From: Diploptera punctata
Lineage: Eukaryota > Arthropoda > Insecta > Blattodea > Blaberidae
Length of the DNA: 64,000 nt
Direction: 5' to 3'
Assembly (NCBI GenBank): GCA_030220185.1
Contig: JASPKZ010000423.1
Span: forward strand, 1,505,501-1,569,500
This document shows positions 51,981 to 60,684 of this stretch, in pieces. The first letter of the stretch is position 1. Each line of letters starts with the position of its first letter. The notes below the pieces were generated by a model. That model saw only the letters and a program-made list of their open reading frames with translations, ran no database searches and had not been told where the DNA came from. A program made the translations under genes and the position numbers.

Positions 51981-52230
51981 ATGTTATAACTATATTTCTG
52001 ACATTTGGAAATGAAGGAAAATATGATATGAAAAGAAAAATGAATGCTTAAGTCGGGATTTGAAGCCGAGTCTCTAAACTCTGTACGTTTAGCGCTCTAA
52101 CCATCTGAGCCACTCAAGTATCCTAACACAAATATATATTTTTCTTATATATGTAGTATTCTCAATTCACACAAGATGTAGAGGGAAGTCGTTCCAACTG
52201 CCATCTAGCGGCCACCATATACATATGTAT
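51981..52230 (-). mobile_element. SINE-D, minus-strand copy 2 (tandem)
   Basis: Repeats the same order: TTCTGACATTTGGAAATGAA, GTCGGGATTTGAAGCCGAGT, TCTAACCATCTGAGCCACTC, TAGTATTCTCAATTCACACA and GACATC/GCCATCTAGCGGC. It is head to tail with copy 1. Confidence 0.88.
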
Positions 52231-52241
52231 GATGAAAGGAG

Positions 52242-52709
52242 AGGAGAGCAGGGTAATTACAGTGACTATTTAACTCATGCCCCAAATGGGAGTCAATGAC
52301 CAATCACGTTTCAATGATTTCTGTTTTACAACCAATCAGAGTCGTATTTCACCAAATATTTATCAGTGTTATAATTACCATATTAAAGAAAGCTCCTCCT
52401 TACAATATTGCGTTCCTTTGGCAATAAATAGTATGATCTGGTTGCAGTGATAAACAAAAGAAGCAGTAGAAGCGTACCTATCGTTTCTCATTTGTTTTCA
52501 AACATCGCCGTTTACATTAAATATATAAATATTTTAAAATAACTATAGTTAAATAATGATTTGTGAGTAAACAGCTTAATTTTATTCGTTAAATAGTCCT
52601 AACAAATGCCACTCTTGATTTCCAAATTCTCTAGATAAATTCACTCCTCACTTCGTGAGTCGTGAATTTATCGATAATTTGGAAATCACTCGTGGCATTA
52701 CTTATGAAA
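52242..52709 (-). repeat. Hairpin-ended repeat R1, copy 3, internally deleted
   Basis: Hairpin at 52605-52699. The body keeps both ends but lacks about 300 bp. GAGCTCCTCCTTACAATATT-like text joins positions that are far apart in copies 1 and 2. Ends at ACTCATGCCCCAAATGGGAG, AATTACAGTGAC without the LINE-H neighbour. Confidence 0.8.
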
Positions 52710-52718
52710 AGAGGTACA

Positions 52719-52719
<1 letters not shown>

Positions 52720-52759
<40 letters not shown>
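52720..52759. repeat. (TA)n microsatellite
   Basis: About 40 bp of TA. Confidence 0.95.
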
Positions 52760-52762
<3 letters not shown>

Positions 52763-53213
52763 CAGGGTGCCTTAAGTGGGATTACATAAGCATTGATGAT
52801 CTGTTGAGGGATTAGAACAAGAGGAACACACATATTAGAGCTTCTGTAAGTAACGATGATTAAAAATCTAATATAACGATGGTTTTAAATTTGTGATGTG
52901 GCATGTGTCAATCCAGTCGTGTTGGATTCCTTCACTAATAGTTAAACAGAATGCGATAGATGTGCCAATCAGTCATTCGGTTCGACTGCTGTCTGCTTAC
53001 GAAGTACGAATTAATTTAATATTTACAAACGGCTCTTTATATTTCGTGAACGCCAATTAAATTATTCATTCTAATCTCGTATTCAACTGTCCACTCTGCT
53101 TTTACTTTAAAATTGTGTATTTATTTAAGCAATCTCAATAATTTAACACTTCCACCCACAGTCACACACATTAGAAAGAGTATTGACATTTCATGAAATG
53201 GTATATAACGATG
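52760..53213. other. AT-rich DNA, no feature seen
   Basis: CAGCAGGGTGCCTTAAGTGG at its left edge resembles a transposon end next to TA, but no inverted partner was found. Confidence 0.35.
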
Positions 53214-53785
53214 CGAGGTTGGGAAGTGGTTTTTACAAAAGCGAGAAAAATGTTAAAAAACCGAACGATGGCGGAGATTTTAATTTCCAAGGTTCTGTAA
53301 AGCACTTCAAAAACGTGTGTTGTACATTTTTTTTTTTTGCGTGATGGTATTTTCAAAATAATAAATAATATTAAAATAATAACATCTTTGTTGGAAATAT
53401 GTGCGTTCATTACAAACAACTGATTTAACAGTGTGGGCAATGTTTATTAGGTGAAACTACAGGAGGCCGTGACACGAATCAGTTATAAAATGGCGGCAGA
53501 TACGTATTTATTGTTATATATTGTTTCAAATAAAGTTCAGTTCATTTAAAATGCAATGACTTGTATCATAAATTAGGTATGTTAACACTCTACCGGTTGG
53601 ATATTTTTTGTATATACATTGTACATAGTATAGCCTACATAGAGGATTTTACTTCCTACACGGGGTTTGTAATATGTAATATTAAAGTATAGTTATTTAG
53701 GTTGGCAACCCCGAAATGTAGGAACTTAAACTTTCAATCATGGTCGCCAGTGCTGTAAGTACGACAAAACGCACTATCGCGCAAA
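53214..53785 (+). repeat. Repeat R4, copy 2
   Basis: Partner of 37162-37745 from GCGAGGTTGGGAAGTGGTTT to AAAACGCACTATCGCGCAAA. Confidence 0.82.
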
Positions 53786-53914
53786 GAAGTATTTTATTTG
53801 TTTTACTAGCTAATATTCACCTTGCACTGCTACGCCTAAATAAATGAAATGTGTTTTTATTTTTAGTTTAATACGTAAAACAATTACTATAAATTTATAT
53901 CGCACAATAAATTA

Positions 53915-54290
53915 TTGAAAATATTTGGACCAAAGAGAGATGAACAGGCAGGTGAGTGAAGAAGACTACATAACAGTGACTACATGGTACGAGGAAGCCG
54001 GATATAATAAGAACAGTTAAACCTCGTAGACTGCGATGGACAGGACATATGGTACGAGTGGGGAATGAAAGAGAGATATGGAACCTTCTTGTAGGAAAAC
54101 CAGAGAGAGAAAGCCCAGTTGCCAGATCAAGAATGAGGTGGGAGAATAACATTAACCATGATTTGAGAGAAGTGGATTATACAGAAGATGATTGGAAAAT
54201 ATTACCTCAGGATGGATGCATGGATAGCTTTTGTCCGCGCAGTCATGATCTGCGGGTTCAATAGTGCAAGTGAGCTAGTTAGTTATTGTA
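53915..54290 (+). mobile_element. LINE family K, 3' fragment
   Basis: GGACCAAAGAGAGATGAACA (FGPKRDEQ block). The frame 54049-54264 has ERESPVARSRMRWENNINHD and LREVDYTEDDWK, and the end TTCAATAGTGCAAGTGAGCT. Same as 1-305, with more decay. Confidence 0.83.
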
Positions 54291-54383
54291 ATTATTTTAG
54301 ATACTCCGTGCGTCTGAAAATGAAATATATCAAAGGTGGCGGTCGCTAGAGTAATTTTTTTATTTCGGATTTTAGGTAAACCT

Positions 54384-54444
54384 ACGATGGACCTTGAGAC
54401 CGGAACAGGTCGCATTGACCTAATTCTGGAAAGGAAGAAGAAAA
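54384..54444 (+). mobile_element. 61-bp LINE family H tail with 10-bp target duplication
   Basis: ACCTTGAGACCGGAACAGGT, CGCATTGACCTAATTCTGGA, AAGGAAGAAGAAAA is the extreme 3' end of family H. AGGTAAACCT flanks it at 54374-54383 and 54445-54454. An extremely 5'-truncated insertion. Confidence 0.8.
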
Positions 54445-54725
54445 AGGTAAACCTGCACTTCTAATGGTCGGATTTTAGAGATATTTTAATGAAACCTATC
54501 TCAGTTCATTTTAATATACTGAATTTCGTTGTGAAACATCGAAAAATGCTACCGCTAGAGCGATTTTTAAATTTTCGTTTTAGGTAAACTCCTTCACCTA
54601 ATGGTTTTAGAAAATAACGAAACAGGGTTAAATATTTGCCGTATCTGGAAACCTATATTTACAAATTTTCATGAAGATTAGTAAAAAAACTTTCGGAGAT
54701 TTAAGATCTTGTACAGACGAACATT

Positions 54726-54727
<2 letters not shown>

Positions 54728-54758
<31 letters not shown>
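54728..54758. repeat. (CA)n microsatellite
   Basis: ACACAC run of about 31 bp. Confidence 0.95.
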
Positions 54759-54762
<4 letters not shown>

Positions 54763-54855
54763 TTTTTTTTCTTTTTATTTATTTATTTATTTATATACCG
54801 TAATGTATAGTGTCAAAATTTCAAGTCAATCGACTTTTCTAGTTATGCAAGCAGT

Positions 54856-55030
54856 CCAGCGTGCTGCCCGGGTTCAATCCCCGCTCGGGACAAGTTTCCT
54901 GGATGAGGTTCTTTCGGGGTTTTCCTCACCTGTAAGACAAATATCAGGATACGTTAAGGCACAAACTGTCCCTGAACAACATCTGACCATCATTATCATC
55001 AATATAATATTCACCACATTTAGATTAAGT
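54856..55030 (+). mobile_element. SINE-A2, 5'- and 3'-truncated
   Basis: GCGTGCTGCCCGGGTTCAAT with B box GGGTTCAATCCCCGCTC, AAGTTTCCTGGATGAGGTTC, CTGTAAGACAAATATCAGGA and ATATTCACCACA. Confidence 0.75.
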
Positions 55031-55330
55031 TTAGGTTTAAGGCCTCTCCTGGCGCATCATTACACATCGCCATTATACATCATATCATTGGGGCAGCGTA
55101 ACCCCTCCCCCCGGGCGCTTCAAACTCAGAAGTGGGTTACAATACGCCAATGCCAGGAGAGAATGCCTGAAATGTCGAATAACAAACAGGAGGCATTGAA
55201 CAAAAAAGTTTTGCAAGCACGTATATACGCGGGTCGAATTTTTATATATGAATATATTAATTTAGTAACAAACTTTCAGAGTATTTTGGTTTCAGTTTAA
55301 TGTTTTCCATAGAAAATACTTTTACGTTTG
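55031..55330. other. Short ORF DNA, no feature seen
   Basis: The open frame 54671-55300 reads through the CA repeat and SINE-A2, so it is not a gene. Confidence 0.4.
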
Positions 55331-55750
55331 TAGTTCTGTGGTCTAATGGTAATCATTCCGTCACACACAGGTGGCCTGTATTCGATCATTGCTCGGTACA
55401 AATTTCCTGAATAAATTTTTTTTCGGGGTTTTTCCTCACCCATAAGACAAATGTCAGGAATCTTTAAAGATGAAATAGTCCCCTAGGACTATCTGTCTGT
55501 CACAATCATCCACATCATATTCACCTTGTTTTATGAATGTAAGAGTGATTGGTGCGTATTGTATTTAAGTTCGTATTGTCTCAAAAGTGGCTGAAGCATT
55601 GAGCTGATTACCCATTCAGGGAGTCCTCCAATACTTTGTATGGTGAAAAAAGTATGGGTGTAATTTAGAGTTTAAAATCCTCTCCCACACTGGGCGTGTC
55701 TCTTTAAAGCCTCGGCGATGTGGAGAATATAAAAACTGCCTAAAAAAGAG
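55331..55750 (+). mobile_element. SINE-A2, nearly full length
   Basis: AGTTCTGTGGTCTAATGGTA head, diverged B box (TATTCGATCATTGCTCGG), CATAAGACAAATGTCAGGAA, CATATTCACCTTG, then the A2-specific 3' body (GTATTGTCTCAAAAGTGG, GCTGATTACCCATTCAGGGA, CCTCTCCCACACTGG). Confidence 0.72.
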
Positions 55751-56021
55751 AGAAGTTAAACTTAGATAAGGAAATAAATGAATTGCTTTCACGTCCCCTG
55801 CGCTTTACAAGCATTACAGGGACATGATTCTCTTATTTCTGTATTTTTTTAATCACATAAGGACACGTAGGTTTACACTGAATAAGTGTCACTTCTTTGT
55901 CAAGGGCAATTTTCTAGACAACATGAACATTATCACAAAACACACAAGTCAGTCATACATTCGTATTAAACAAGGTGAATATAATGTGGGTGATCATATT
56001 TACAGATTTGTGTTTAGTATG

Positions 56022-56372
56022 TCCACCGCTGTGGTCTCGAGGTAGCGTGCTGCCTTGTCACGCAGCGGGCCCGGGTTTGATCCCCGGTCGGGGCAGTTTT
56101 TCTGGGTGAGGTTTTTATCGGGGTTTTTCCTCACCTGTAAGACAAATATCAGGAAAACTTTAAGGCCCAAACGGTCCCCGAAATCATATGGCCATCATCC
56201 TTATCATTATCATCCTTACCATTATCATTATCATCATCTTCCTTCACCGGTGTGGAAAGTAACGGGAAGCTACCACACCTACACAATTCCCCAGTAAGCT
56301 GCAAGCATATCATGAAAATGCTATGATTGCAGTGAAGGACCTGCCTTCGGGTAAAATTACTATGGATGGTGT
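56022..56372 (+). mobile_element. SINE-A, young-looking copy
   Basis: CCACCGCTGTGGTCTCGAGG, CGTGCTGCCTTGTCACGCAG, B box GGGTTTGATCCCCGGTC, and end GGTAAAATTACTATGGATGG. All blocks are present with few changes. Confidence 0.92.
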
Positions 56373-56559
56373 TTAGTATACGAAGGTTACTATTTACGGC
56401 TATGAAATACGTTTGTGAAAAATTATGTAATAATGATATATACGGCCATTTAGAACAGAAAAAATAAGCAAATTTATAAAAATACAACATCAATACGGAA
56501 ATTGAATATTTTGACGTTAATATGAAACATTTTCCTATTTGATGCGATGTATTTTACAT
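56373..56559. other. AT-rich DNA, no feature seen
   Basis: Short spacer between two SINE-A copies. Confidence 0.4.
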
Positions 56560-56865
56560 GTCTGCCACCGTGGTCTCAAGGTAGCGTGCTGCCTTGTCAC
56601 GCAGTGGACCCGGGTTCGATTCCCAGTCGGGACAGGCTCCTGGGTTAGGTGTTCTTTCTGGGAATTTCCTCACATGTAAGACAAATGTCAGGAAGCTTAG
56701 GGCCCAACAGTCCCCGAAAATCATTCGACCAACATCATCGTTATCATCATTCACCGGTGTGGAAAGCAATGGGATGTTACTACACCTATAATTCCCTAGT
56801 AAAGCAAAGCATAGCATTAATATGCTATGATTTCAGTGAAAGACCTGCCCTTGGGCAGAACATTT
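56560..56865 (+). mobile_element. SINE-A copy
   Basis: CTGCCACCGTGGTCTCAAGG, B box GGGTTCGATTCCCAGTC, TAAGACAAATGTCAGGAAGC, and end CTTGGGCAGAAC (last bases lost). Confidence 0.9.
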
Positions 56866-56892
56866 CAGTTAGATATTTTTAATTAAGTATGA

Positions 56893-56898
56893 ATATGT

Positions 56899-56945
<47 letters not shown>
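56893..56945. repeat. (GT)n microsatellite
   Basis: About 50 bp of TG. Confidence 0.95.
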
Positions 56946-56946
<1 letters not shown>

Positions 56947-57110
56947 TGTTTCGTTTTAATATTGTGTTGTCTCGGAAGTGGACTTGACATTGTGCTGATC
57001 ACTCATTTGGGTTGGCCCTTCGTGTCGTTGTATTGTCAAGATAAAGTATGTTTGTAATCCATAGTTAAAATCCTTCTCCCGATAGATTGTGTCACTCCAA
57101 AGACAAACGG
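56946..57110 (+). mobile_element. SINE-A2, 3' body only
   Basis: TTTTAATATTGTGTTGTCTC, GCTGATCACTCATTTGGG and CTTCTCCCGATAGATTGTG. Confidence 0.65.
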
Positions 57111-57960
57111 GGCGAACGGAGTCAATAAATTTAATAATATCAAAAGTCGAGTTATTCCCTATAATACAAATAATAATTTTATTTATAGTTATATTTTTGA
57201 ACCATTGGCTATGAAAAATACAATTCCAATTTACAATTTAGCTTCTATATTTAAAAGGTAATAACCCAATTAGAAGTGGGTATTCAATATAAAATTTGTC
57301 GCTTAATGACACTCCAGGGAGCTTTTCAATTGATTAAAAACTGAATAAGAATGGAAGAGAGTATAGAAAGTTACTAATAGTTGTATACCAATATAATTTA
57401 AAAGAGGTTATAAAGGTACGTAACATATCATAAGGGGAAAAGTTTAAAAAACCAAATGTGAATAAATACAGTTTTATATATTTTTTTCAGTATCTTTATA
57501 AGTTCATTCTAAACAATCATGCCATGAAAAATTTCCATCTTTAATCTCACTAAAAACCATTTTCATAATGGAATTCATTAAAAATGTAAACACTTTGCTA
57601 TTTTTAAATGTACACCAGGCTGCCCATATTGTATAGAGGAATGTTTGTTTTTACTGAGCAGATTAAAAAAGTTAATTAAAATAATAATGTGCACTGGTAC
57701 AGAATATAATAAGGGATAATCTGAAAATAACAGTGTGTCACTTTCCACAGAAATTCATTTGTGTTCAAATGTGGTTATATTAATGGAGGAGAGATAAAAC
57801 GTATTGTGATGAATTGTTAGGATGGTTATTTCATTTCAGGAACTGCGATAAGAGTCGGATCTCGCATTGTTGGCATAATATATATAAAATAAAAGCAGGT
57901 TTGTAATTCAGAGAACCGTGAGCATGCGAAGAAATTTCCACATGTATCTATACCTCTGTT
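57111..57960. other. AT-rich DNA, no gene seen
   Basis: No supported feature. Confidence 0.4.
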
Positions 57961-57964
57961 CTGA

Positions 57965-57985
57965 AGAAGAAGAGGAAAAAGAGAT

Positions 57986-58017
<32 letters not shown>

Positions 58018-58020
58018 GAG
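57965..58020. repeat. (GA)n microsatellite
   Basis: GAAGAAGAAGAGG passes into AGAGAGAGAG to about 58018. Confidence 0.93.
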
Positions 58021-58024
58021 CAAA

Positions 58025-58125
58025 AATTATATGGATGATAGTAATGACCAGATAACTTCCCGTCCTGGAATTGAACCAAGACGCTGGGTACGAGGCATTG
58101 ACGCTAATCCGTGACAACACTGTTG
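58025..58125 (-). mobile_element. tRNA-like SINE head, minus strand
   Basis: On the minus strand, GTCACGGATTAGCGTCAATG then CTTGGTTCAATTCCAGGACG. The B-box-like GGTTCAATTCC shows tRNA origin. The family is not clear. Confidence 0.5.
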
Positions 58126-58128
58126 TAC

Positions 58129-58132
<4 letters not shown>

Positions 58133-58168
<36 letters not shown>
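58133..58168. repeat. (AAT)n microsatellite, left
   Basis: AATAAT run, next to a LINE 3' end. Confidence 0.93.
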
Positions 58169-58172
<4 letters not shown>

Positions 58173-58174
58173 TA

Positions 58175-58345
58175 ATCACCAACATCATCATCATCATGTT
58201 TCACGGATTAGGTCTTTGCCTGTTCCGATCTCACATCTGTTCAGCCCAGCGCTTTCTTGGACTTCCCACCGATCTTCTTCCTCCGAGATTATACATCAGT
58301 GTCATCTTTGGTATCTCTATCCTCCGTCATTCTTTGCAGATGTTC
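58175..58345 (-). mobile_element. LINE 3' fragment, minus strand
   Basis: TTTCACGGATTAGGTCTTTG, CTGTTCCGATCTCACATCTG and CTTGGACTTCCCACCGATCT resemble the 3' end of the 28.04-kb LINE (CACGGATTAAGCCCATGCGG, CTTGTTCCGATCTCA). The basic GRPRR-type coding is on the minus strand. Confidence 0.6.
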
Positions 58346-58357
58346 TATAATGTTCTG

Positions 58358-58358
58358 T

Positions 58359-58400
<42 letters not shown>

Positions 58401-58422
58401 TAATAATAATAATAATAATAAG
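58358..58422. repeat. (AAT)n microsatellite, right
   Basis: About 65 bp of AAT with one interruption. Confidence 0.95.
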
Positions 58423-58489
58423 GAAAATCATAGAGCCAAACATTTCAAGATAATATAAATCAAGAATGAAACTCTCTACAAATTCTAGT

Positions 58490-58672
58490 AGGACAATCAG
58501 AGAGAAAATTCTAAGTAAATAAGACAATAATGAGGCGGAAGAATAACATTTTGTGGAAGGTAAATTGCACAGAGAACGAGTGGAAAACATTGGCTCATGA
58601 TAGGAATGTATGGAGAGCTTACGTATGCGCGGCTATGAACCTACGAGTTCGATAGTGCCAATTAGTTAATGT
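58490..58672 (+). mobile_element. LINE family K, 3' end remnant
   Basis: GAACGAGTGGAAAACATTGG, CTCATGATAGGAATGTATGG, AGAGCTTACGTATGCGCGGC and GAGTTCGATAGTGCCAATTA are the last about 150 bp of family K. Confidence 0.75.
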
Positions 58673-58839
58673 GTAAGATATTACAAAATTATAATTTATT
58701 GTCACTAAATACTGATCTGAAAAAAAAATTGTCGTAGAACGGATTACCTAAACTTGTTTCAAGTGGGGAAGGATTACAACAGTTCAGTCTTTTCATTATC
58801 TGAACTGAAACAAAATTAAATCATGTTTCCCATAATATC

Positions 58840-59045
58840 CCGCCAGGCAATCATGGCTCAATTAGGCTATAAAGGCTAAAACTCCATGGTGCGCGAGACC
58901 TAGAAAGCCTTTGGCCTAGCAGCCGTTTGCCTATCTCATATCCACAAATGTTAATGACAAAGGTAGACAATAATTCAACCAATATAGAAGTGATATGTGG
59001 TCAGCATATCAAATGCCCCACCTGTTCTCAACCTGAAACCATTAA
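58840..59045 (-). mobile_element. SINE-B, minus strand, left part
   Basis: CTAGAAAGCCTTTGGCCTAG, CAGCCGTTTGCC, GTGATATGTGGTCAGCATAT and GTTCTCAACCTGAAACC. The copy resumes at about 59596. Confidence 0.75.
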
Positions 59046-59595
59046 TTACACTGAGCAACAAAAAATAAACTTTTTTTTTTGTTTCAGAAGGAAAAATATG
59101 TGGTTGTGATAGTATTTTTTTTCCTGAATTCAAATATGATATCGGTTTTTCTCCATCATGCAAGGTATCCGAGAGAGAGGAATTTATAATTCCAAACACT
59201 TTAATTTTTCTACATTCGTAACTATACAATATTCGAACATGCGGATTCACCTAGAAAGTACGAAATGACGATTTTCTGCCATATTTTGCCTGTGAAGCAT
59301 CCCTCTTGATGGTCCAACAATAATCGACCAGCATATTAGAATTCCGTTTGCCTTGATATCTCTTTTCGATAGCTGAAATCTCCTAAGTTAGCTCATTTGG
59401 TTTTATTTTACAATGGACAAATGAACGAAAAAACATTTATTAAAAAATAATTATTTAAATCCATTAATTGAAATTGAAATAAAACACACTGTGGGTGGTG
59501 GAGAAATTCCGAATACGTATTTGAAAACACGATAAAAAAACTGCATTACAGTAAGTGCAACTATTGGTACTCATGAGACAAAAATCACGTTGACC
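59046..59595. mobile_element. Unclassified insert inside SINE-B
   Basis: About 550 bp separate two parts of one SINE-B. The left edge ACACTGAGCAACAAAAAATA and, read inward from the right, ACACTGGTCAACGTGATTTT share ACACTG, CAAC, which suggests short TIRs. TTA flanks occur on both sides. No ORF of note. Probably a MITE or small DNA transposon. Confidence 0.45.
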
Positions 59596-59652
59596 AGTGT
59601 TATTATTGTAAGTACCTAAATTCCTCACGATGCTGGGTGGGCATTCTCTTTC
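59596..59652 (-). mobile_element. SINE-B, minus strand, right part
   Basis: TTATTGTAAGTACCTAAATT, CCTCACGATGCTGGGTGGGC is the SINE-B text around CCCAGCATCGTGAGG. It is cut off by the minisatellite. Confidence 0.75.
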
Positions 59653-59654
59653 TA

Positions 59655-60684
59655 CTTAACTGATATTAACATCCCTGTCATAAGTAATTTTAACTCAACT
59701 GATATTAACATCCCTGTCATAAGTAATTTAACTCAACTGATATTAACATCCCTGTCATAAGTAATTTTAACTCAACTCATATTAACATCCCTGTCATAAG
59801 TAATTTTAACTCAACTGATATTAACATCCCTGTCATAAGTAATTTTAACTCAACTGATATTAACATCCCTGTCATAAGTAATTTTAACTCAACTGATATT
59901 AACATCCCTGTCATAAGTAATTTTAACTCAACTGATATTAACATCCCTGTCATAAGTAATTTAACTCAACTGATATTAACATCCCTGTCATAAGTAATTT
60001 TAACTCAACTGATATTAACATCCCTGTCATAAGTAATTTTAACTCAACTGATATTAACATCCTGTCATAAGTAATTTTAACTCAACTGATATTAACATCC
60101 CTGTCATAAGTAATTTTAACTCAACTGATATTAACATCCCTGTCATAAGTAATTTTAACTCAACTGATATTAACATCCCTGTCATAAGTAATTTTAACTC
60201 AACTGATATTAACATCCCTGTCATAAGTAATTTTAACTCAACTGATATTAACATCCCTGTCATAAGTAATTTTAACTCAACTGATATTAACATCCCTGTC
60301 ATAAGTAATTTTAACTCAACTGATATTAACATCCCTGTCATAAGTAATTTTAACTCAACTGATATTAACATCCCTGTCATAAGTAATTTTAACTCAACTG
60401 ATATTAACATCCCTGTCATAAGTAATTTTAACTCAACTGATATTAACATCCCTGTCATAAGTAATTTTAACTCAACTGATATTAACATCCCTGTCATAAG
60501 TAATTTTAACTCAACTGATATTAACATCCCTGTCATAAGTAATTTTAACTCAACTGATATTAACATCCCTGTCATAAGTAATTTTAACTCAACTGATATT
60601 AACATCCCTGTCATAAGTAATTTTAACTCAACTGATATTAACATCCCTGTCATAAGTAATTTTAACTCAACTGATATTAACATA
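59655..60684. repeat. 39-bp minisatellite, about 26 copies
   Basis: The unit TAATTTTAACTCAACTGATA, TTAACATCCCTGTCATAAG is nearly invariant. At least two units have one T fewer in TTTT (about 59725 and 59960), one has one C fewer (about 60061), and one has a single substitution (CTCAT, about 59777). Because 39 is a multiple of three, the minus strand has a 209-codon open frame of 13-residue repeats (MLISVELKLLMTG). The array links a SINE-B fragment to the PLE end. Confidence 0.95.

Noticed and set aside
52757..53213. Second Tc1-like element starting at TACAGCAGGGTGCC next to (TA)n
   Set aside because: No inverted partner of the end was found downstream.
54671..55300. 209-codon ORF
   Set aside because: Crosses a CA repeat and a SINE-A2 copy. 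No domain.
60054..60683. 209-codon repetitive ORF on the minus strand
   Set aside because: It is the 39-bp minisatellite read in one frame. No flanking coding, start context or splice signal. Kept only as a note on the repeat.
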